Origin: an uncultured Candidatus Thioglobus sp.
GTDB lineage: Bacteria; Pseudomonadota; Gammaproteobacteria; PS1; Pseudothioglobaceae
Assembly: GCA_905618925.1 (NCBI GenBank)
Contig: CAJQTG010000003.1
Location: 62,001-126,000 of the forward strand
Length of the DNA: 64,000 nt
Reading direction: 5' to 3'
Translations under genes and position numbers: made by a program
In this document: piece after piece, positions 1 to 9,350 of the stretch
Layout of the letters: each line of letters opens with the position of its first letter
Numbering within the stretch: the stretch's first letter is position 1
The notes under the pieces: model-generated
Databases searched by the model: none
What the model was told of the DNA's origin: nothing
Seen by the model: the letters and a program-made list of their open reading frames with translations, nothing else

Positions 1-2
1 AG

Positions 3-890
3 ATGGAGGGTATGACTAGCCACCTTGGCTACTTAGAAGAAGAAAGAAAAGAGAATTTATATTTAAACAAAACGATTCTAAAAGTCACTAATATTTCAAA
101 AATTTTTTATACGTCTTCCACTTTATTCAAAAGAAAAGAAGCCTTTAAAGCAGTTAAAAATGTAAGTTTCTCTGTGAATCGTGGGGAAACTGTAGGAATC
201 GTTGGAGAGTCTGGATCTGGAAAATCAACCATTGGAAGAATGATATTAGGATTAGAAGATATAACTGAAGGTAGCATAATTTATAATGGTAGAGACCTTA
301 AAAGCATTACTAGTCCCGAAGATCGTCTTGCACATTGTCTTTCAATTCAATGTATCTTTCAAGACCCCTACTCTTCACTTAATCCTCGTATGACTGCAGG
401 AGAAAATATCACTTATGGTTTGAAAGTACATAAACTGATTGACTCTAAGAATGCAAAATCTTTAGCTCAAGACCTCATGACTCTTGTTGGGCTGCAGCGT
501 CATGATGCAGATAAATTACCACATGCTTTTTCGGGTGGCGAACGCCAGAGAATTGGAATTGCAAGAGCATTAGGGTATCGACCAGATTTTATTTTCTGTG
601 ATGAGCCAACCTCTGCATTGGATGTTTCTGTTCAAGCTAATTTACTTAATTTATTAAAAGACTTACAAGAACAATTTTCATTAACTCTACTTTTTGTTAG
701 TCATGATTTAGCAGTCATTCGGCAGATGTGTGACCAAGTTATTGTGATGAAAGATGGAGAGGCTCTAGAAAATGGAAGTAACGATAGTATTTTTGAGCAT
801 CCAAAACATCTTTATACTAAGTCATTACTTAAGGCTATGCCTAAATTTAAGGGCATTGCAAAACAAGTAGGTTTTAATGATAGTAAATAA
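3..890 (+). CDS. Peptide/nickel-type ABC transporter ATPase, possibly 5'-truncated by the window
   Basis: This is an ATP-binding subunit of the DppF/OppF type, which powers uptake of peptides or similar solutes at the inner membrane. Walker A (GESGSGKST) lies near residues 68-76, followed by a Q-loop in FQDPYSSLNP, the signature FSGGERQR, Walker B FCDEPTSALD and the switch SHD. The C-terminal segment (HPKHLYTKSLLKAMP) is the oligopeptide-family extension. The ORF begins two bases into the window, with about 30 residues before the ABC domain, so the true start may lie upstream. In that case this could be the C-terminal half of a fused YejF/GsiA-like double ATPase. The permeases and binding protein would be to the left. 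The family is certain, but the substrate cannot be read from the sequence. Confidence 0.88.
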   Translation: MEGMTSHLGYLEEERKENLYLNKTILKVTNISKIFYTSSTLFKRKEAFKAVKNVSFSVNRGETVGIVGESGSGKSTIGRMILGLEDITEGSIIYNGRDLKSITSPEDRLAHCLSIQCIFQDPYSSLNPRMTAGENITYGLKVHKLIDSKNAKSLAQDLMTLVGLQRHDADKLPHAFSGGERQRIGIARALGYRPDFIFCDEPTSALDVSVQANLLNLLKDLQEQFSLTLLFVSHDLAVIRQMCDQVIVMKDGEALENGSNDSIFEHPKHLYTKSLLKAMPKFKGIAKQVGFNDSK

Positions 891-910
891 TTAATCGTTT
901 AATAAAAATT

Positions 911-1351
911 ATGGCTACTCAAAAAAACTATTACTTCGCCTATGGGTCAAACTTATCAAAGGCGCAAATGTCTCTTCGTTGTCCAGACTCAGATTATCTA
1001 ATTTCGGGCAGGTTATCGGGCTATTCTTGGTTGATTAATAATAGGGGTTATGCGAGCATAAAGCTTTCACCGAATGCCTTTGTTTTGGGGGAAATATTCA
1101 CCTTAAGTGAACAAGATATTTCATATTTAGACCTCTATGAACATGTAGCTGAAGGCATGTATAGTAAGTATATTTTGAACATTGAAACGGAAGAAGGTGT
1201 TTATGATTGTTTGGTTTATGTTGCCTCCAGTAATGATATTGGCAAACCTCAAACTGAGTATATTGAAAGAATGAATATAGGCATTAAAAGTGCCAACCTT
1301 CCTGATGATTATGTCCACCAATGCATTAGGCCCTTCATACCAGAAAATTAA
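911..1351 (+). CDS. Gamma-glutamylcyclotransferase (AIG2/GGCT-fold) family protein
   Basis: This is a 146-aa single-domain protein of the gamma-glutamylcyclotransferase-like fold. The opening YYFAYGSNLS is the family's substrate loop (YGSN), and DLYEHV supplies the expected catalytic glutamate. Relatives release 5-oxoproline from gamma-glutamyl peptides or modified amines. Which of these is the substrate here is unknown. The start codon follows the ABC ATPase stop by 20 bases on the same strand, so co-transcription is plausible, and a role in handling an imported peptide or amine would be inference. An AT-rich inverted repeat spans the stop codon. The 79-aa ORF on the opposite strand is a shadow of this gene. 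Confidence 0.82.
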   Translation: MATQKNYYFAYGSNLSKAQMSLRCPDSDYLISGRLSGYSWLINNRGYASIKLSPNAFVLGEIFTLSEQDISYLDLYEHVAEGMYSKYILNIETEEGVYDCLVYVASSNDIGKPQTEYIERMNIGIKSANLPDDYVHQCIRPFIPEN

Positions 1352-1364
1352 TGTATTAATTTTC
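1343..1364 (+). terminator. AT-rich inverted repeat over the stop codon, possible terminator
   Basis: A perfect 10-bp inverted repeat (GAAAATTAAT, two bases, ATTAATTTTC) covers the end of the cyclotransferase gene and is followed by a T-rich stretch. The stem has almost no GC, so it is a weak intrinsic terminator at best. Confidence 0.35.
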
Positions 1365-1424
1365 AAACATTTTTCTTAAAGCCAACTTCATTGTCTTCTT
1401 AATTAAACACCCATCAATTAAACT

Positions 1425-1592
1425 TTAACTCTCTTCTTTAAGAGCCTTATCTAACCTCTTTAAAGAGCCTGGATTCCAGTCAGAATTATGAATATCTGAT
1501 TCTTCAGACCTTGCATTAGTCGCTTTTATTGCTTTTTCTTGTAATGATAGTTCTTTCTTCTTTGTTTTTGGCTCTACATTTTGTTTTTTCAT
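1425..1592 (-). CDS. Small hypothetical protein, 55 aa, not in the ORF track
   Basis: A minus-strand ATG is preceded by a good Shine-Dalgarno sequence (GGAGAG, four bases before the ATG) and opens a 55-codon frame ending in TAA. The product begins MKKQNVEPKTKKKEL. It is rich in Lys, Glu, Ser and Asn, with no hydrophobic segment and no cysteine, so it should be a soluble, probably helical or disordered, charged protein. The C-terminal part includes SDWNPGSLKRLDKALKEE. I do not recognise a family. It is the only coding candidate in the 470-base gap between the cyclotransferase gene and fdxA. The strong ribosome binding site and lack of any competing frame support it. About 230 bases between this ORF and fdxA hold only AT-rich promoter-like sequence, including a TATAAT near 1763 reading toward fdxA. 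Confidence 0.5.
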   Translation of the reverse strand: MKKQNVEPKTKKKELSLQEKAIKATNARSEESDIHNSDWNPGSLKRLDKALKEES

Positions 1593-1822
1593 AGTTCTCT
1601 CCGTTAGTTGAAGTAAAGCTATTTCAAGTTAATTGTACTCTTTTTATTATTACTGAAACTATTAGAGCATGTTTAGTAGCTTTGGTCTTAAATCAACATC
1701 AAGAAGCGTTACATAAAAAATAGTTTTTAGAATTATCATATTCCATGTTTTTATCCTTTATATAATGTCTTCTAATTAACCTAGAAATATATTTTTCTGT
1801 TTCTAATATTGGATGAAATCAA

Positions 1823-2173
1823 ATGGCCTATGTAGTAACAGATGGTTGTATCAAATGTAAGCACTTAGATTGTGTTGAAGTGTGCCCAGTAGATTGTTTT
1901 TACGAAGGTGAAAACACACTAGTTATCAACCCAGATGAATGTATTGATTGCGATGTATGTGTGCCAGAATGTCCAGTTGAGGCAATATTGCCTGATACTG
2001 ACCCTGTTGGCGTTAAATGGTTAGAGTTCAACAGAAAATATAGTACTGAGATGATGTGGCCAGTTATTACTGAAAATAGTGGCCCAGACCCAGAGCATGA
2101 AAAATATCACCCAGATAATTTTCCAGATGGAAAGATGCATTTATTTTCGGAAAAGCCTGGTAAAGGCGATTAA
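1823..2173 (+). CDS. fdxA: 7Fe-8S ferredoxin FdxA
   Basis: A small soluble electron carrier of the Azotobacter FdI/FdxA type, expected to hold one [3Fe-4S] and one [4Fe-4S] cluster. The N-terminal pair of motifs is CIKCKHLDC with Cys9, 12, 17 and 21, where the widened spacing and Cys17 fit the 3Fe site. The second motif is CIDCDVC with Cys40, 43, 46 and 50. The 116-aa length and the tail after residue 60 match the family. It stands alone between the 55-aa minus ORF and tdh, with a hairpin right after its stop, so it is probably monocistronic. Its redox partner cannot be inferred from the neighbours. Confidence 0.95.
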   Translation: MAYVVTDGCIKCKHLDCVEVCPVDCFYEGENTLVINPDECIDCDVCVPECPVEAILPDTDPVGVKWLEFNRKYSTEMMWPVITENSGPDPEHEKYHPDNFPDGKMHLFSEKPGKGD

Positions 2174-2198
2174 GGTTAGGATTATAAATCTTAACCTT
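2172..2198 (+). terminator. Hairpin after fdxA
   Basis: A 12-bp stem (AAGGTTAGGATT paired with AATCTTAACCTT, one G-U pair) with a three-base loop starts at the fdxA stop codon. The following sequence is only moderately T-rich, so it may be an mRNA-stabilising stem or a weak terminator. Confidence 0.5.
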
Positions 2199-2256
2199 TA
2201 CCTTGTTCTACCATAAAAAACTCAAATTTTTTTTCATAAAACCCAGGAAGCATATT

Positions 2257-3291
2257 ATGAAAGCATTAGTTAAAAGTCACTCAGAGAAAGGTATTTGGCT
2301 TGAAGACGTTCCCATGCCAGACGTAAGTAGTAACGATGTACTTGTCAAAGTTCAGAAAACTGCAATTTGTGGTACTGACATACATATTTATAATTGGGAT
2401 GCATGGGCAAAAAAAACCATTTCTGTGCCGATGACAACAGGCCATGAATTTGCCGGAGTTATAGCTGAGTTAGGTGAAAGTGTTGTTGGGTTAAAGGTTG
2501 GTGATTTGGTTTCTGCTGAGGGACATATAGTTTGCAATCGATGCCGTAATTGCCTAGGTGGACGTAAACACCTGTGTCCTAATACTGTTGGGATTGGAGT
2601 TAATCGAAACGGTTCTTTTGCAGAGTATGTATCTGTTCCAGCAGAAAATGTATTTAAACCAAGTGTTGAAATTTCAGCGGACTTACTAGCTTGTTTCGAT
2701 CCCTATGGGAATGCAGTTCATACCGCACTTTCATTTGATATGGTGGGAGAGGATATTTTAATAACTGGCGCAGGACCAATTGGAATTATGGCGGCAATGG
2801 TTGCTGCTCATAGTGGTGCTCGTAATATAGTAATTACTGATCTAAATGAATACCGCCTTAATTTAGTTAAAAAAATCTTACCAAAAGTCATTACTGTGAA
2901 TGTTGAAAAAAATCAAATCACGATAGAATTAATGGAAAGTTTAGGTATTTTTGAAGGCTTTGATGTTGGCTTTGAAATGTCAGGATCCCCTCAGGCGTTT
3001 GGGGAGATGCTTAATAAAATGATTAATGGCGGTAAGGTAGCAATGCTAGCCATTATGCCTTCGGGTTCTGGAATTGATTGGGACTTGGTTGTGTTCAAAG
3101 GGTTGCATATAAAGGGTATTTATGGTCGTGAGATTTTTGAGACTTGGTATAAAGGCTCTATGATGGTAGAAAGTGGCCTCCCACTCGAAAAAATTATTAC
3201 TCATCATTACCATTACACTGACTTCCAGAAAGGTTTTGATGTGATGTGTTCAGGCCAATCTGGCAAAGTGATTCTCAATTGGGAAGATTAA
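2257..3291 (+). CDS. tdh: L-threonine 3-dehydrogenase
   Basis: A zinc-containing medium-chain dehydrogenase that oxidises L-threonine with NAD+ to 2-amino-3-ketobutyrate. The catalytic-zinc region is [15 protein letters not shown] with Cys and the GHEFAG histidine/glutamate. The structural zinc cysteines lie in [15 protein letters not shown], and the NAD-binding motif is GAGPIG. The track start at 2203 adds 18 atypical residues. The ATG at 2257, preceded by AGGAAG, gives 344 aa, close to the 341 aa of E. coli Tdh, so I use it. The gene is followed after 14 bases by kbl, forming the two-step threonine-to-glycine pathway. Confidence 0.95.
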   Translation: MKALVKSHSEKGIWLEDVPMPDVSSNDVLVKVQKTAICGTDIHIYNWDAWAKKTISVPMTTGHEFAGVIAELGESVVGLKVGDLVSAEGHIVCNRCRNCLGGRKHLCPNTVGIGVNRNGSFAEYVSVPAENVFKPSVEISADLLACFDPYGNAVHTALSFDMVGEDILITGAGPIGIMAAMVAAHSGARNIVITDLNEYRLNLVKKILPKVITVNVEKNQITIELMESLGIFEGFDVGFEMSGSPQAFGEMLNKMINGGKVAMLAIMPSGSGIDWDLVVFKGLHIKGIYGREIFETWYKGSMMVESGLPLEKIITHHYHYTDFQKGFDVMCSGQSGKVILNWED

Positions 3292-3305
3292 TTTAAGGAA
3301 TTTTA

Positions 3306-4499
3306 ATGAGTTTTAAAAGCGCAAAAGTGAGCTTAGAAAAAGATTTAAATGCCATTAAAGAGGCAAGTTTATGGAAAACTGAACGCATCATTGCATCTGA
3401 TCAAAAAAACCAAATTACACTTGAAGGTGGCGCTGAAGTGATCAATATGTGTGCGAACAATTACCTTGGTTTAGCAAACCATTCTGAGGTAATTCAAGCA
3501 GCTAAAGATAGTTTTAGTGATTGGGGTTTTGGCTTGTCATCTGTTCGCTTTATTTGTGGTACTCAGAGCATCCATAAAAAACTTGAACATAAGGTTAGTG
3601 AATTTCTTGGTATGGAAGACACGATTCTCTATGCAGCTTGTTTTGATGCCAATACAGGTCTCTTTGAAGCAATTTTATCTAAGGATGATGCGGTTATATC
3701 TGACGAGCTCAACCACGCTTCAATCATTGATGGTGTTCGTCTTTGCAAGGCCGCTCGATATCGTTATAAAAACAATAACATGACTGATCTTGAAGCTAAA
3801 CTGATTGAAGCTAAAGAAAGTGGAGCAAGACGTATACTAATTACAACTGACGGTGTTTTTTCGATGGACGGCACTATTGCGCAGCTCGACAAAATATGCG
3901 ACTTAGCTGATAAGTATGATGCCATGGTTCATCACGATGACTGTCATGCGGTTGGTTTTATTGGAAAGACGGGCCGAGGAGTTCATGAATATTGCGATGT
4001 GATGGGCCGTGTTGACATTATTACTGGAACCTTTGGCAAAGCTCTTGGCGGTGGTTCGGGTGGCTACACTTCAGGTCGTCAAGAAATCATTGATATGCTG
4101 AGGCAAGGCTCCAGGCCCTATTTATTTTCAAATACTGTAGCACCTTCGATATGTGCAGCTTCACTTAAAGTGTTAGAGATGCTCTCAAACTCTACAGAAC
4201 TTAGAGATCGCCTAGAAAAGAATACGCATTATTTTCGTCAAGGTATGCAAAATGCAGGCTTTAATGTTAATGATGGAGTTCATCCAATAGTTCCAGTCAT
4301 GTTAGGTGATGCTAAATTAGCACAAAAGATGTCAGTCAAACTACTAGAAAAGGGAATTTATGCTATTGGTTTTTTCTTTCCTGTGGTGCCAAAAGGCAAA
4401 GCAAGAATCAGAGTACAAATATCAGCGGGACATACCAAAGATGATTTAGACAAAGCAATTGAAGCTTTTTCCTCTACTTATAAGGATTTATCAGGTTGA
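3306..4499 (+). CDS. kbl: 2-amino-3-ketobutyrate CoA ligase (glycine C-acetyltransferase)
   Basis: A PLP enzyme of the alpha-oxoamine synthase family that splits 2-amino-3-ketobutyrate with CoA into glycine and acetyl-CoA, completing threonine catabolism started by Tdh. The PLP lysine is Lys245 in GTFGKALGG, and [10 protein letters not shown] carries the cofactor-ring aspartate/histidine. The length of 397 aa matches E. coli Kbl (398). It begins 14 bases after the tdh stop with a ribosome binding site (AAGGA), so the two form an operon. The 88-aa plus-frame ORF inside it is a shadow. Confidence 0.96.
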   Translation: MSFKSAKVSLEKDLNAIKEASLWKTERIIASDQKNQITLEGGAEVINMCANNYLGLANHSEVIQAAKDSFSDWGFGLSSVRFICGTQSIHKKLEHKVSEFLGMEDTILYAACFDANTGLFEAILSKDDAVISDELNHASIIDGVRLCKAARYRYKNNNMTDLEAKLIEAKESGARRILITTDGVFSMDGTIAQLDKICDLADKYDAMVHHDDCHAVGFIGKTGRGVHEYCDVMGRVDIITGTFGKALGGGSGGYTSGRQEIIDMLRQGSRPYLFSNTVAPSICAASLKVLEMLSNSTELRDRLEKNTHYFRQGMQNAGFNVNDGVHPIVPVMLGDAKLAQKMSVKLLEKGIYAIGFFFPVVPKGKARIRVQISAGHTKDDLDKAIEAFSSTYKDLSG

Positions 4500-4548
4500 A
4501 GAAAAAAAATCCTTACAACCAAGCCTTTTCTAACTAAAGTGACACTCG

Positions 4549-6339
4549 ATGCAATCAAGCAGGAACCAAACTAAGGCTTACGATTTTAAAACCAGGGATA
4601 TTAAGGTTTTAAAAAAGCTCTTGCCGTATTTACTCAAAATGCGAGCTCGAGTTATTTGGGCTGTTAGTTTTTTAATGTTAGCAAAATTGGCTAATGTTGC
4701 TGTTCCCCTTGCGCTAAAAGAGATCGTTGATGGCCTTGATCAGACGAATTTAGTCTTCGTATTGCCGCTTGGCATGTTGCTAGCTTACGGCCTTTTACGA
4801 CTGGCAAGTTCACTGTTTAATGAGCTTCGTGATGCCATTTTTGCCAAAGTTCGTTATCACGCGATGAATTTGATTGCACTTGGCGTCTTTAGACATTTGC
4901 ACACTTTGGATTTATCCTTTCATTTGGATCGTCGCATTGGCGGTATTACCCGTGATATTGACCGGGGCACCCAAAGTGTCTCCACCTTGCTCTCCATTTT
5001 TGTCTTTAATATTCTGCCTTCATTATTTGAGATATGTTTAGTAATCGGCATTTTATGGCTAAATTACGACCTTCTTTTTGCTGGCGTCTCTTTATTGACT
5101 GTGTTCTTTTATGTTACGTTAACATTAGCCATTACCACTTGGCGAATGAAGTATCGCTATCAAATGAACGATATGCAATCCGAGGCCAATACCAATGCGG
5201 TCGATAGTTTGATTAATTACGAGACCGTCAAATACTTTAATCAAGAAAAATTTGAAGTCAATCGTTATGGTGAGACGATGCAGAGCTGGGAAGACCTTGC
5301 CACCAAAAGCTTTACTTCCATGACAGCGCTTAATTTTGTCCAAGGTGCGGTGATTGCTATTGGTGTGACCATTGTTTTGATTATGGCAGCACAAGGTGTA
5401 GTTGATAAGAGGCTTAGCTTGGGCGACCTTATTATGATCCAAGCACTCCTCTTACAGCTCTTTATTCCGCTCGGTGGTTTGGGTATTATTTATCGTCAAA
5501 TTAAACATAATTTCATCGATATGAACAATATGTTCGACCTATTGGATCGCTCTTCTAAAGTCGTCGATGTTGCTAATGCGTCAGAGCTCAAAGTGACTCA
5601 AGGCGAGGTTAAATTTAACAATGTCTCTTTTGCTTACGCTGGCAAGCAGGAGGTGCTAAGCAATATTAACTTTGTTCTTAAACCGGGGCAAAAAGTAGCG
5701 ATTGTCGGTCCTTCTGGTGCAGGCAAATCAACACTTGCTAAGCTACTCTTTCGTTTTTACGATATTTCTAGCGGTGAAATATGCATTGACCAGCAGGACA
5801 TTAAACAATTCACCCAAGACTCAGTTCGCAGCGCGATAGGAGTCGTACCACAAGATCCAGTGATGTTTAATGAAAGTATTTATTACAATATTGCTTACGG
5901 TCGTGCGGGTGCAACCGAAGCTGAAGTTAAACAGGCAGCGAAGCTCAGTTTTATTGACAGCTTTATTGACTCCTTGCCGCAAGGTTATGACACACTGGTT
6001 GGTGAGAGAGGTTTAAAACTCTCAGGCGGTGAAAAGCAGCGTCTAGCGATTGCAAGAGTGTTGTTAAAAAATCCACCAATATTGATTTTTGATGAAGCCA
6101 CTTCGGCGCTTGATTCGTATTCGGAGAAAATGGTACAAAAGGCGTTAGCAAGTTTGGCTCATAAACACACAACGTTGGTGATTGCTCATCGCCTTTCCAC
6201 CATTGTCGATGCCGATCAAATTATTGTACTCGGCAATAGCACTATTGCCGAGCAAGGAAAGCATCAACAGTTGCTTGATCTCAACGGTCAATATGCGAGA
6301 CTTTGGCAAATACAAGTCAATAAACAAACTCAGGTGTAG
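4549..6339 (+). CDS. Atm1/HMT-type ABC exporter (fused permease-ATPase)
   Basis: A 596-aa half-transporter with an N-terminal six-helix exporter domain (about residues 35-320) and a C-terminal ATPase. YETVKYFNQEKFE is the hallmark of the Atm1/ABCB7/HMT1 branch. Walker A is GPSGAGKST, the signature LSGGEKQR and Walker B LIFDEATSALD. Known bacterial relatives export glutathione or glutathione-metal/sulfur adducts from the cytoplasm. A link to iron-sulfur or metal homeostasis is family knowledge; the isc operon a few kilobases away is only suggestive. It follows kbl by 49 bases on the same strand, and tRNA-Ser lies beyond it on the other strand. Confidence 0.9.
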   Translation: MQSSRNQTKAYDFKTRDIKVLKKLLPYLLKMRARVIWAVSFLMLAKLANVAVPLALKEIVDGLDQTNLVFVLPLGMLLAYGLLRLASSLFNELRDAIFAKVRYHAMNLIALGVFRHLHTLDLSFHLDRRIGGITRDIDRGTQSVSTLLSIFVFNILPSLFEICLVIGILWLNYDLLFAGVSLLTVFFYVTLTLAITTWRMKYRYQMNDMQSEANTNAVDSLINYETVKYFNQEKFEVNRYGETMQSWEDLATKSFTSMTALNFVQGAVIAIGVTIVLIMAAQGVVDKRLSLGDLIMIQALLLQLFIPLGGLGIIYRQIKHNFIDMNNMFDLLDRSSKVVDVANASELKVTQGEVKFNNVSFAYAGKQEVLSNINFVLKPGQKVAIVGPSGAGKSTLAKLLFRFYDISSGEICIDQQDIKQFTQDSVRSAIGVVPQDPVMFNESIYYNIAYGRAGATEAEVKQAAKLSFIDSFIDSLPQGYDTLVGERGLKLSGGEKQRLAIARVLLKNPPILIFDEATSALDSYSEKMVQKALASLAHKHTTLVIAHRLSTIVDADQIIVLGNSTIAEQGKHQQLLDLNGQYARLWQIQVNKQTQV

Positions 6340-6384
6340 TTGAATTGAAAAAAAGCGGCTTGAAAGGCGCACTAAAACTAAAAA

Positions 6385-6474
6385 TGGTGGAGGATGTGAG
6401 ATTCGAACTCACGAATCGTTTAACCGATTACACACTTTCCAAGCGTGCGCATTAAGCCGCTCTGCCAATCCTCC
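6385..6474 (-). tRNA. tRNA-Ser (anticodon GGA)
   Basis: The minus strand folds as a class II tRNA. It has an acceptor stem GGAGGAT/ATCCTCC, a D-arm, an anticodon stem CACGC/GTGTG with loop TTGGAAA, a long variable arm with stem AATCG/CGATT, and a T-arm GTGAG-TTCGAAT-CTCAC. The CCA end is encoded. The anticodon GGA reads UCC/UCU serine codons. The base before CCA (position 73) is A, whereas E. coli serine tRNAs have G. The gene lies between the Atm1-type exporter (convergent) and the 3' end of metG, 16 bases from it. Confidence 0.96.
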
Positions 6475-6490
6475 GAAACTTTTTTATACT

Positions 6491-8131
6491 CTATCCTTTT
6501 GAGGACTCTACCATTGCCTCAATTTGCTCATCTTCAATGCGAGTCATTAGTGGTTTGAACTTATTGATTTGATGACTGGTTAGCGGGGTCTTAATGTCAT
6601 CCCAGTTAAGAGACTCAATATTAAGGAACTCTTCTGAGTTCTTAGCCATCTCTGGAAGAACTGGCTTAAGATAAGTCATTAGCACTCTAAACATGTTAAT
6701 TGCAAGAGAAGTGACTTCGTGTACCTCTTTGTCCTTACCCTCTTCTTTCGCAAGTTGCCATGGTTTTTTCTCATCAATGTATTGATTAGCCTTATCAGCA
6801 AGCTTCATAATTGAGCGCATTGCGTGCCCAAAGTTTCTAGCTTCATAATGACCTGCAATTTCTGTGCTAGCGTCTACAAACTCATTGTAGAGCTCTTGCT
6901 CAATGCATTCAGCTGATAGCTCCTTGTCGTACTTCTTAACAACAAATGAAGCGCTTCTTGATGCAATATTAACTACCTTACCAACTATGTCTGAGTTAAC
7001 ACGCTGCTTGAAGTCTTCTAGGTTTAAATCAATGTCATCAATCTTTGATGATAGCTTGTAGGCATAGTAATAACGAAGGCACTCTGGATTAAGGGTTTCA
7101 AGGTACGTCCTTGCCTGAATAAAGGTTCCACGTGATTTACTCATTTTTTGACCGTTTACCGAGAGGAAGCCGTGTGCAAAGATCGCGTTTGGCGTTCTAA
7201 AGTTTGAGCCCATAAGGGTCGCCGGCCAAAATAGTGCGTGGAAATAAACAATATCTTTGCCAATAAAATGATAAAGCTCAGTGTCAGACCCCTTTGCAAA
7301 GAAATCATCAAACTCAAGATCACTGTTGTCACATAATTTTTTAAAGCTCGCCATGTAGCCAATTGGCGCGTCCAGCCATACGTAAAAATATTTGTCTTCA
7401 GTTCCAGGGATTCTGAAACCAAAATAAGGCTTATCTCTAGAGATATCCCACTGCTGAAGACCTTGTTCAAACCATTCAGCTAATTTATTACTAACTTCTT
7501 CTTGAAGGTGCCCTGCATTTGTCCAGTCCTTAAGCTCTTTTTCAAACTGAGGAAGATCAAAGAAATAATGCTCAGACTCTTTTTCAATTGGGATTGCGCC
7601 AGAAACCACAGACTTAGCATTCTTAAGCTCTGTTGTTGAGTAAGTTGCGCCGCAGGCCTCACAGTTATCACCATACTGATCATCAGCACCGCACTTAGGA
7701 CACTCGCCCTTAATAAAGCGGTCTGGCAGAAACATTTCTTTTTCAGGGTCATAGGCCTGTGATATAACCCGAGTCTTAATAAAACCCGAATCCTTAAGGC
7801 GAGAATAAATTAGCTCTGAGTAATGACGGTTCTCTTCTGAGTGCGTTGAGTGAAACTGGCTAAAGTTCACATTAAAGTCACTGAAGTCCGCCTGATGGCG
7901 CTCACTAACCCCTGCAATTAACTCTTCAGGATCAATCCCCATCTCATCAGCCTTAAGCATTATTGGAGTTCCGTGGGCATCATCCGCGCATACATAATGA
8001 CATTCATTACCCTGCATTTTTTGAAACCGAACCCAGATGTCTGTCTGAATGTATTCAAGCAAGTGCCCTAAATGGATTTCACCATTGGCATAAGGCAGGG
8101 CTGAAGTAACAAGTATTCTACGTTTGGTCAT
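6491..8131 (-). CDS. metG: Methionyl-tRNA synthetase
   Basis: A class I aminoacyl-tRNA synthetase that charges tRNA-Met. The nucleotide-binding HLGH motif follows [10 protein letters not shown] near residue 20, and KMSKSRGTF carries the KMSKS loop. A zinc knuckle (CPKC, CEAC) sits in the connective peptide around residues 140-160. At 546 aa it lacks the C-terminal EMAP/Trbp-like dimerisation and tRNA-binding domain of the 677-aa E. coli enzyme, a known natural form. There is no obvious Shine-Dalgarno sequence before the ATG. It diverges from apbC across a palindrome. The minus-frame ORFs at 7156 and 7480 are shadows. Confidence 0.97.
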   Translation of the reverse strand: MTKRRILVTSALPYANGEIHLGHLLEYIQTDIWVRFQKMQGNECHYVCADDAHGTPIMLKADEMGIDPEELIAGVSERHQADFSDFNVNFSQFHSTHSEENRHYSELIYSRLKDSGFIKTRVISQAYDPEKEMFLPDRFIKGECPKCGADDQYGDNCEACGATYSTTELKNAKSVVSGAIPIEKESEHYFFDLPQFEKELKDWTNAGHLQEEVSNKLAEWFEQGLQQWDISRDKPYFGFRIPGTEDKYFYVWLDAPIGYMASFKKLCDNSDLEFDDFFAKGSDTELYHFIGKDIVYFHALFWPATLMGSNFRTPNAIFAHGFLSVNGQKMSKSRGTFIQARTYLETLNPECLRYYYAYKLSSKIDDIDLNLEDFKQRVNSDIVGKVVNIASRSASFVVKKYDKELSAECIEQELYNEFVDASTEIAGHYEARNFGHAMRSIMKLADKANQYIDEKKPWQLAKEEGKDKEVHEVTSLAINMFRVLMTYLKPVLPEMAKNSEEFLNIESLNWDDIKTPLTSHQINKFKPLMTRIEDEQIEAMVESSKG

Positions 8132-8185
8132 AATTAGTTATCAATAATCCCAATATTATTAAGGATTCCTAAGATAGTTGTACGA

Positions 8186-8203
8186 TAAAATAGCGCTATT
8201 TTA
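8186..8203. promoter_or_regulatory. 18-bp perfect palindrome in the metG/apbC divergent promoter region
   Basis: TAAAATAGCGCTATTTTA is a perfect 18-bp palindrome in the 90-base gap between metG and apbC. It contains TAAAAT on each strand, so it can supply a -10-like hexamer in both directions, or serve as an operator or a single replication/partition-type site. The -35 regions are not clear. Confidence 0.5.
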
Positions 8204-8221
8204 CCGACTGAGGTCACCAAA

Positions 8222-9304
8222 TTGACAAATTTAACTGAAGACTCAATACAAAAGATTCTTAGCACTGTTATAGATGTTCATACAGGCTTAGACCTTGTTT
8301 CCTCTGAAAATGTTAAAAATATATCTATTGACGATGAGATAGTAAATGTTGAATTACTTCTTAAATATCCTGCTATCAACTACCATGAAGACCTAAAAGG
8401 CTCAGTTGAAGAAGCACTTTCAAAGGAAGGTGTTAATTACTCAAATATTTCTATTAAATCAAAAATAGCTGCTTATGCGGTTCAAGGCGGCGTGCCAGCT
8501 CTTCCTGGCGTTAAAAATATAATTGCTGTTGCATCCGGTAAAGGAGGTGTTGGAAAATCAACAACTGCAGTAAATATTGCGCTCTCTCTTCAATCAGAAG
8601 GCGCAAACGTTGCGCTCCTTGATGCGGACATTTATGGGCCATCTCAGCCGCGCATGTTAGGCGTAAAAGACCTTAGGCCCGAAGAGTCTAAAGAAGGCAA
8701 TATGAAGCCAATTTTAGCGCATGGCATTCAGGCAATGTCTATAGGGTTTTTAGTGGAAGAAGCCTCTCCTATGGTTTGGCGCGGCCCGATGGTAACTCAG
8801 GCATTAGAACAGCTTTTAAAGAACACAGAATGGGAAGATGTTGACTATATGATTGTTGATCTTCCACCAGGAACGGGTGACACTCAGCTTACTTTGTCTC
8901 AAAAGATACCTGTCAGCGGAGCAGTCATTGTTACAACGCCCCAAGACATTGCCCTTATTGACGCTCAAAAAGGCTTAGCAATGTTCGAAAAAGTAAACAT
9001 TCCAATATTAGGTATCGTTGAAAACATGTCGATTCATATTTGCTCAAACTGTAACCACGCTGAAGAGATTTTTGGTAACGGAGGTGGTGAAAGAATGGCT
9101 GCAAGTTCTAAAACTAAATTCCTTGGCGCGCTTCCACTTAAATTAGAAATTAGAACTGACGTTGATGAGGGAAACCCAAGTGTCGCTAAAGATCCAGAGA
9201 GTAAAGTTTCAATGATGTATCAGCAAATTGCAAGAAATGTTGCCGCAACACTATCACTTCAAAGTGAGTCAATTGGGGCTTTTCCAAAGATTACAATCGA
9301 GTAA
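8222..9304 (+). CDS. apbC: Iron-sulfur cluster carrier ATPase ApbC/Mrp (Nbp35 family)
   Basis: A cytoplasmic P-loop ATPase that binds and transfers Fe-S clusters to apoproteins. The N-terminal ~90 residues are a MIP18/DUF59 domain. The deviant Walker A GKGGVGKST follows near residue 105, and the C-terminal half has the cluster-binding CSNC pair. The start is TTG with GAGGT seven bases upstream, and no ATG fits the family start better. The length of 360 aa agrees with the family. It is divergent from metG, a common gammaproteobacterial arrangement, and about 0.9 kb from the fdx end of the isc operon. Confidence 0.95.
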   Translation: MTNLTEDSIQKILSTVIDVHTGLDLVSSENVKNISIDDEIVNVELLLKYPAINYHEDLKGSVEEALSKEGVNYSNISIKSKIAAYAVQGGVPALPGVKNIIAVASGKGGVGKSTTAVNIALSLQSEGANVALLDADIYGPSQPRMLGVKDLRPEESKEGNMKPILAHGIQAMSIGFLVEEASPMVWRGPMVTQALEQLLKNTEWEDVDYMIVDLPPGTGDTQLTLSQKIPVSGAVIVTTPQDIALIDAQKGLAMFEKVNIPILGIVENMSIHICSNCNHAEEIFGNGGGERMAASSKTKFLGALPLKLEIRTDVDEGNPSVAKDPESKVSMMYQQIARNVAATLSLQSESIGAFPKITIE

Positions 9305-9318
9305 AAATCTATAAGTTT

Positions 9319-9350
9319 ACTACCCTCTCTCTTTATTGGGGGAGGTTAGT
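9319..9350. terminator. Hairpin between convergent apbC and DUF4396-like gene
   Basis: A 13-bp imperfect stem (ACTACCCTCTCTC against GGGGGAGGTTAGT, one mismatch, two G-T pairs) with a six-base loop lies in the convergent gap and overlaps the stop codon of the minus-strand gene. There is no strong T-run on either side. It is probably a bidirectional end-of-transcript stem. Confidence 0.45.

Noticed and set aside
3-890. Treating the first ORF as a certain complete gene
   Set aside because: The start is two bases from the window edge and the frame is open there, so completeness cannot be judged.
4494-4530. Terminator between kbl and the ABC exporter (GGTTG...CAACC)
   Set aside because: The stem is five pairs with an 18-base loop and no following T-run.
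4549-6339. Possible horizontal origin of the Atm1-type exporter from somewhat higher GC
   Set aside because: Hand counts of sample lines overlap with those of kbl, so the difference is not convincing without a proper codon-usage calculation.
7156-7752. Two minus-strand ORFs of 104 and 90 aa
   Set aside because: They are alternative frames within metG on the same strand, with no family resemblance.
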